Assembly: GCA_963205235.1 (NCBI GenBank)
Contig: CAUJIP010000100.1
Coordinates: forward strand, 1-34,559
Direction of reading: 5' to 3'
Length of the DNA stretch: 34,559 nucleotides
From: Pseudomonadota bacterium
GTDB taxonomy: Bacteria > Pseudomonadota > Alphaproteobacteria > Rhodobacterales > Rhodobacteraceae
The notes below the pieces were generated by a model. The model did no database searches. It had not been told where the DNA came from and was given only the letters and a program-made list of their open reading frames with translations. Numbering within the stretch: position 1 is the stretch's first letter; each line of letters starts with the position of its first letter. Shown piece by piece: positions 30,824 through 34,559 of the stretch. Both the position numbers and the translations under genes were made by a program.

Positions 30824-31720
30824 ATGCCCTTTGGTCGACCTAAGGATTCGGTTGCCTTGCGCGATATCGTCCTTGGCCCGAAACAATCGCCCCAGCGTTT
30901 GGCGTTCTACTGCGCAGTTCTGGGGATTGATGCGGTCGGGTCGGCGGATGACTGCGACCTTGGCCCCGGCGGGCCAGAGGCCGTAGCCTTGGCGCAGGCG
31001 ATCATGACCATGTACGGACATGCTGACGTTGCTGCGGTCCGGCGCAGGCTTTCGGCGATGAAAGTCGCGGCGGCAAGTCGGGTCCGGGCTGCACAGACCA
31101 CCATTGCGGGATTGCGGCAGGGGACTGGCGAGGTGGCCGTGCAGAAGGTCGAACAGGGCTTCGCAGGGTTCTTCGCGGTCGAGGTCGCCAATCTGTCCTA
31201 TCGGCGGTTTGATGGCGCAATGAGCCCGGTCATCCAGCGCGAGGTCTTCATTTCGGGTGACGCCGTCACCGTCCTGCCCTATGACCCCCGGCGCGACCGG
31301 GTGCTGGTGATCGAACAGATGCGCATGGGACCGATGGGCCGTGGCGATCCCTTGCCGTGGCAGATCGAAGCCATCGCCGGGCGGATCGATCCCGGCGAAA
31401 GCCCCGAGGATTGCGCGCGGCGCGAGGCGGTTGAAGAAGCTGGCCTGAACCTGGGACGGCTGGAAAAGGTGGGCGAATATTACCCAAGCCCCGGTGCGGT
31501 CTCTGAATACCTGTATTCCTACGTGGCGCTTTGCGAGCTTCCTGATGATGTCGCGGGTGTCTTTGGCGAGGCAACCGAGGCCGAGGATATCCGGGGCATC
31601 CTTCTGTCTTTTGACGAATTGATCGACGGGCTGGCGCGGGGCGACATCGCCAATGCGCCGCTGATGCTGACGGCGCTCTGGTTGCAAAGGGAACGTCGGC
31701 GGTTGCAGGGCGGGACCTGA
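30824..31720 (+). CDS. trgB: Nudix hydrolase, TrgB type (ADP-ribose pyrophosphatase-like)
   Basis: 298 residues: a ~125-residue N-terminal region (probably the TrgB-specific domain) and a Nudix hydrolase domain. The Nudix box is perfect: GRIDPGESPEDCARREAVEE then AGL (G-x5-E-x7-REVxEExG). A downstream EYYPSPGAVSEYLYSYVALC segment resembles ADP-ribose pyrophosphatases. TrgB was described with TrgA as a tellurite resistance gene in R. sphaeroides. The ribosome site GGAGG overlaps the end of trgA, with a one-base gap (TAAaATG), so expression is coupled. The substrate is likely a nucleoside diphosphate sugar, by family. Confidence 0.9.
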   Translation: MPFGRPKDSVALRDIVLGPKQSPQRLAFYCAVLGIDAVGSADDCDLGPGGPEAVALAQAIMTMYGHADVAAVRRRLSAMKVAAASRVRAAQTTIAGLRQGTGEVAVQKVEQGFAGFFAVEVANLSYRRFDGAMSPVIQREVFISGDAVTVLPYDPRRDRVLVIEQMRMGPMGRGDPLPWQIEAIAGRIDPGESPEDCARREAVEEAGLNLGRLEKVGEYYPSPGAVSEYLYSYVALCELPDDVAGVFGEATEAEDIRGILLSFDELIDGLARGDIANAPLMLTALWLQRERRRLQGGT

Positions 31721-31738
31721 TGACTCCTCGTGCGGTCG

Positions 31739-31750
31739 ATTTGATCACAT
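31739..31750. promoter_or_regulatory. TTTGATCA operator upstream of the GntR gene
   Basis: ATTTGATCACAT, 53 bases before the GntR start, close to a TTGATT/CATAAA promoter-like pair. Suggests that the regulator controls its own gene. Confidence 0.65.
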
Positions 31751-31802
31751 CTTGATTGCGCGGCAGATGCCGTCATAAAGGGGCATCTCAAGAGGGCCCT
31801 CG

Positions 31803-32459
31803 ATGGACGCCGATACCCGCAAGATCCCCAGTCACGAGGTCACCTACGCGCGCCTGCGCGACATGATCCTGTTTGGCCATCTGGCGCCGGGGCAGCCGGT
31901 CACGATTCAGGGGCTGATCGCCGATCTTGGCGCGGGCATGACCCCGGTGCGTGAGGCGATCCGCAGGCTGACGGCGGAAGGCGCGCTGTTGCCGCAAGGA
32001 AATCGGCGGGTCGCTGTGCCCGAGCTTTCGGCGGAAATGCTGGATCAGGTCGCCTTTGCCCGTCTGGCCATTGAACCGAGACTGGCCGAACTTGCCGCCT
32101 TGCGGCTGACGCCTGCCGCAATCGACCGGCTGGAACTGATTGATGCGGCCGTGTCGCGGGCCATCGATACCGGCAACCTGCCGGATTATCTGGGTGCGAA
32201 CCATGCCTTTCACTTCGCGATCTACGAAGCCGCCAATGCGCCGGTCCTGCTGGACATGGCGCGCTCGCTGTGGTTGCGGGCGGGGCCAAGCCTGCGCGCC
32301 GTGATCGACCGTTTCGGTCGCGAGGCTGCCCCCGACCTGCACCACGAGGCGATCATGGCGATGCGTGCGGGCAATGCCGGGGCGCTGGCTGATGCGATTC
32401 GGCGCGACATCCAGCAGGGCATCGACCATGTGCGCCAGGCCCTGGCCGAAGCGACCTGA
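31803..32459 (+). CDS. GntR-family regulator, FCD (FadR-type) subgroup
   Basis: 218 residues. N-terminal winged HTH at ~10-75 (EVTYARLRDMILFGHLAPGQ, VTIQGLIADLGAGMTPVREA, IRRLTAEGALLPQGNRRVAV). A C-terminal all-helical FCD ligand-binding domain follows, with the metal-site residues suggested by LELIDAAVSRAID, YLGANHAFHFAIYEAAN and LHHEAIMAMRAGNAGALADAI. FCD regulators usually sense organic acids or amino acids through a metal. The TTTGATCA motif occurs upstream of it, upstream of the following transaminase, and upstream of the polyamine-type binding protein, which marks it as the likely regulator of those genes. Start ATG at 31803 has GAGGG upstream. Confidence 0.9.
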   Translation: MDADTRKIPSHEVTYARLRDMILFGHLAPGQPVTIQGLIADLGAGMTPVREAIRRLTAEGALLPQGNRRVAVPELSAEMLDQVAFARLAIEPRLAELAALRLTPAAIDRLELIDAAVSRAIDTGNLPDYLGANHAFHFAIYEAANAPVLLDMARSLWLRAGPSLRAVIDRFGREAAPDLHHEAIMAMRAGNAGALADAIRRDIQQGIDHVRQALAEAT

Positions 32460-32462
32460 CCC

Positions 32463-32505
32463 GCGCCTGCGGAATCGAGTGCCTTGTCAGGCGCAAGTCT
32501 TTTTT
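32463..32505 (+). terminator. Terminator after the GntR gene
   Basis: GCGCCTG, 18-base loop, CAGGCGC, then AAGTC and a run of six T. It starts 4 bases after the stop codon. Confidence 0.65.
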
Positions 32506-32599
32506 CTCGTCGTCGGGCTTCGCCTCCTCCTCGGCGGCGCTTCCGCGCGGGAGTATTCTTGCCAAGAGGAAATGGAGCTTCCTCTTGGTTCAAATACTC
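32506..32599. repeat. Dispersed intergenic repeat, copy 2, with large inverted repeat
   Basis: Starts CTCGTCGTCGGGCTTCGCCT like the element at 27509. Its end forms a large hairpin (32551-32599): GAGTATT, CTTG, CCAAGAGGAA, loop ATGGAGC, TTCCTCTTGG, TTCA, AATACTC. That is 10 inner and 7 outer pairs around a 4/4 internal loop, as if two copies of the GGAGTATTCTTGCCAAGAGG end-block had met head-on. Confidence 0.75.
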
Positions 32600-32639
32600 A
32601 ATCTTCCCTTGCTTGGCGTCAGCGTCACAGGCTGCGAAT

Positions 32640-32655
32640 AAATTTGATCAAATTT
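32640..32655. promoter_or_regulatory. TTTGATCA operator 1 of the transaminase gene
   Basis: AAATTTGATCAAATTT is a perfect 16-base palindrome, the best copy of the shared motif. Its centre is 86 bases before the start codon. Confidence 0.75.
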
Positions 32656-32671
32656 CTTGATGCCCGTCGCG

Positions 32672-32683
32672 TTTGATCATATC
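32672..32683. promoter_or_regulatory. TTTGATCA operator 2 of the transaminase gene
   Basis: TTTGATCATATC, centred 29 bases after the first site, close to three helical turns apart. Two sites on one face would suit cooperative binding. Confidence 0.65.
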
Positions 32684-32733
32684 CTGCCGTCAAGTCGGGG
32701 CGTTTGGCCCTGCTGATTCCGCGAGGGCACACC

Positions 32734-34128
32734 ATGAACAAGATCACAAACCACATGCCGACCGCCGAACTTCAGGCGCTGGATGCGGCCCACCACATGC
32801 ACCCGTTCACCGACAATTCGGCCCTGGCCAAGAAGGGCGCGCGGATCATGAAGTCCGCCAAGGGCGTCTGGCTGACCGATACGGAAGGCCACAAGATCAT
32901 CGACGGCATGGCGGGCCTATGGTGCGTGAACATCGGCTATGGCCGCAAGGAACTGGCGCAGGTGGCAGCCCAGCAGATCGAAGAGCTGGCCTATTACAAC
33001 ACCTTCTTCCAGACCAGCCACATCCCGGCGATTGCTCTGGCCGCCAAGATCGCCGAGATCGCGCCTGCGGGGATGAACAAGGTGTTCTTCGCCGGGTCCG
33101 GGTCGGAAGCGAACGACACCAACATCCGCATGGTGCGGCGGTACTGGGACATCCTGGGCCAGCCGGAAAAGCGCATCATCATCGCGCGGAAGAACGGCTA
33201 TCACGGGTCGACCATCGGTGGCGGCTCGCTGGGCGGGATGTCGGGCATTCACAAGCATGGCGGGCTTCTGTCCGGGATCGTCCACATCGGCCAGCCGGAC
33301 TGGTGGTCGGAAGGCGGCGACATGACCCCGGAGGCCTTCGGTCTGGCCCGCGCGCAGGAACTTGAGGCGATGATCAAGCAGCTGGGCGTGGAAAACGTCG
33401 CGGCTTTCATCGGCGAACCGATCCAGGGCGCTGGTGGCGTGATCGTGCCGCCCTCGACCTACTGGCCGGAAATCCAGCGGATCTGCGACAAGTATGGCAT
33501 CCTTCTGATCGCCGACGAGGTCATCACCGGGTTCGGCCGCACCGGCAACTGGTTCGGGTCGGAAACCTTTGGCATCCGTCCCCATATTATGACCATCGCG
33601 AAGGGTCTGTCCTCGGGCTACCAGCCGATTGGCGGGTCGATCGTGCGTGATACGGTGGCGGAGGTGCTGGCCTCGGACGAATTCAACCACGGCTACACCT
33701 ATTCGGGCCATCCGGTCGCGGCGGCGGTAGCGTTGGAGAACCTGCGGATCATCCAGGAAGAGAAGATGATCGAGCATGTGAGGAACGTCGCCCATCCCTA
33801 TCTGAAGGAACGCTGGGACGCGCTGACCGACCACCCGATGGTCGGCGAGGCCAAGCTCGTGGGGCTGATGGGCTCGATTGCCCTGACCCCGGACAAGGCG
33901 ACGCGGGCCAGGTTCGCCAGCGAGGCCGGGACGGTCGGCTATCGGACCCGCGAGCGTTGCTTTGCCAATGATCTGATCATGCGGCATGTGGGCGACCGGA
34001 TGATCATCGCGCCGCCGCTGGTGATCACGCCCGCCGAGATCGACGTGCTGATCGAGCGGGCGAAGAAGAGCCTGGATGAAAGCTATGCCAGCCTGAAAGC
34101 GGATGGGATGTTCGTGGCGGCTCGCTGA
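32734..34128 (+). CDS. Class III omega-aminotransferase, putrescine-pyruvate (SpuC) type
   Basis: 464 residues, PLP fold type I, aminotransferase class III. The PLP lysine is K290 in MTIAKGLSSGYQPIGG. GSGSEANDTNIRMVRRYWDI, NGYHGSTIGGGSLGGM, AFIGEPIQGAGGVIVPPSTY and IADEVITGFGRTGNWFGSE are the other landmarks. The start HHMHPFTDNSALAKKGARIM and the phrase WCVNIGYGRKELAQVAAQQI resemble Pseudomonas SpuC, which transaminates putrescine and similar amines to pyruvate, but omega-amino acid or taurine substrates are possible. ATG at 32734 with GAGG upstream; the frame to 32704 is not conserved. Two TTTGATCA sites lie upstream, so it is probably controlled by the adjacent GntR protein. Confidence 0.9.
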   Translation: MNKITNHMPTAELQALDAAHHMHPFTDNSALAKKGARIMKSAKGVWLTDTEGHKIIDGMAGLWCVNIGYGRKELAQVAAQQIEELAYYNTFFQTSHIPAIALAAKIAEIAPAGMNKVFFAGSGSEANDTNIRMVRRYWDILGQPEKRIIIARKNGYHGSTIGGGSLGGMSGIHKHGGLLSGIVHIGQPDWWSEGGDMTPEAFGLARAQELEAMIKQLGVENVAAFIGEPIQGAGGVIVPPSTYWPEIQRICDKYGILLIADEVITGFGRTGNWFGSETFGIRPHIMTIAKGLSSGYQPIGGSIVRDTVAEVLASDEFNHGYTYSGHPVAAAVALENLRIIQEEKMIEHVRNVAHPYLKERWDALTDHPMVGEAKLVGLMGSIALTPDKATRARFASEAGTVGYRTRERCFANDLIMRHVGDRMIIAPPLVITPAEIDVLIERAKKSLDESYASLKADGMFVAAR

Positions 34129-34164
34129 TCTGTCCACGCTGGACAGAGAATCCAACCAAGCAAA

Positions 34165-34190
34165 ATCAAGGGCTTGGTTGTGGGCATTCA
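34165..34190. repeat. 26-base dispersed repeat, copy 2
   Basis: ATCAAGGGCTTGGTTGTGGG followed by CATTCA; matches 21590-21615 at 24 of 26 positions in the same orientation. Here it overlaps a hairpin (AACCAAGC at 34154, GCTTGGTT at 34172), which the other copy lacks. Confidence 0.8.
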
Positions 34191-34295
34191 CTGAAAATTA
34201 AGAAATGCGGCGCGTTGGTGTGTGTGGTCAGTAGGTTTGTCGATACAGTGTCAGAAGGTTTGACAGGTGCTGGCTAATATCGGGATTGGCTGAGA

Positions 34296-34559
34296 TCAGC
34301 TGATGACAGCTGATTGGGCTGCCCCGGAATGCTTGCCGTATCGGTGCCACCAGCGATGGAGAGCCGAAAGGGAAGTGTGGCGCGAGGCGGGGAAGTGATC
34401 TGCGATTTCGGCCAGCACCTGTTTATAGGTCTGCGTCTTGATCCGGGCAATGATGAAGCTGCGCAGCTCTTCGTCGGCTTCGATCCTGGACCGAATTTCG
34501 GTCCTTCGTTCGTGGGTTTGGGCAGCGTGTGAAGGGGCATTCAACGGCCCGTTAAGCGA
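34296..34559 (-). CDS. Hypothetical protein with HTH-like C-terminus, possibly phage-derived; 5' end may lie outside the window
   Basis: Open on the minus strand from the window edge to 34296. A TTG at 34544 gives an 82-residue protein (MNAPSHAAQTHERRTEIRSR...); no ATG start is in frame. The middle (FIIARIKTQTYKQVLAEIAD then HFPASRHTSLSALHRWWHRY) has a helix-turn-helix look with an SALHR..RYG end, which resembles the small DNA-binding proteins of Mu-like phages (Gp27/DUF3486), but the match is weak. The alternative frame with an ATG at 34540 has shadow-like composition. The preceding 100 bases are AT-rich relative to the window and carry two CAGCTGAT repeats, which suggests foreign DNA. Confidence 0.4.
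   Translation of the reverse strand, partial: SLNGPLNAPSHAAQTHERRTEIRSRIEADEELRSFIIARIKTQTYKQVLAEIADHFPASRHTSLSALHRWWHRYGKHSGAAQSAVIS

Noticed and set aside
21590-34190. The segment between the 26-base repeats as an integrated element
   Set aside because: No integrase, excisionase or transposase inside; gene content is ordinary chromosomal. Kept only as a weak finding.
32917-34191. Minus-strand frame opposite the transaminase (424 codons)
   Set aside because: Mirror frame of a well-supported enzyme; its start only looks interesting (MNAHNQALD) because it lies in the 26-base repeat.

Overview
The window is a GC-rich chromosomal stretch from an alphaproteobacterium, almost certainly of the family Rhodobacteraceae (Rhodobacter/Gemmobacter/Tabrizicola-like). 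The main signs are a circularly permuted two-piece tmRNA with the tag ANDNRAPVALAA, a DUF1476 F1-ATPase zeta (inhibitor) subunit, a TrgA-TrgB pair of the kind first described in Rhodobacter sphaeroides, an RNase E with a large acidic insertion in its S1 domain, and a split B12-dependent methionine synthase. Nearly all of it is chromosomal gene content. The only hint of a mobile element is at the extreme right end.

Layout. 1-3.6 kb: tail of an unknown gene and rne, closed by a strong terminator. 3.6-7.3 kb: a TusA-like sulfur carrier divergent from CcdA, then a membrane-anchored GHSSG hydrolase-like protein translationally coupled to a cytochrome P450. 7.4-9.0 kb: purS and an unusual purC on the minus strand, divergent from the ATPase zeta subunit. 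9.1-13.1 kb: homocysteine methyltransferase (bmt), a radical SAM protein on the other strand, a corrinoid protein, a 52-residue membrane protein and a DUF1638 protein; together these look like two parts of a split methionine synthase plus conserved unknowns. 13.1-14.4 kb: two diverged outer-membrane beta-barrel genes. The second is preceded by a nearly intact copy of the 3' end of the DUF1638 gene, the scar of a duplication or recombination. 14.5-18.8 kb: zinc alcohol dehydrogenase with an RHH regulator, fumC with two small conserved genes, a PmtA-like methyltransferase and the ClpXP adaptor SspB. 18.9-21.5 kb: chromate transporter, a DUF1194 VWA protein and ssrA with a clear promoter. 21.6-24.6 kb: LysR regulator, a small membrane protein and a secreted PDZ-like protein with a long tyrosine/glutamate repeat tail, the least explained gene here.

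24.8-34.1 kb holds what looks like a polyamine-related regulon: an orphan polyamine-type binding protein divergent from a class V PLP enzyme, and 5 kb further on a GntR/FCD regulator followed by a putrescine-type transaminase. Four copies of a TTTGATCA-centred near-palindrome sit in exactly these promoter regions and tie the genes together. Between them lies a photolyase - cyclopropane fatty acid synthase - trgA - trgB cluster. It is preceded by a TGATCC-N18-TATCTT sequence that resembles the RpoE/ChrR (singlet oxygen) promoter of Rhodobacter. The last 370 bases are relatively AT-rich and carry a helix-turn-helix ORF of possible phage origin.

No CRISPR array, rRNA, tRNA or complete insertion sequence was seen. 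Functional calls rest on motifs and recalled family resemblance only; no database search was possible.
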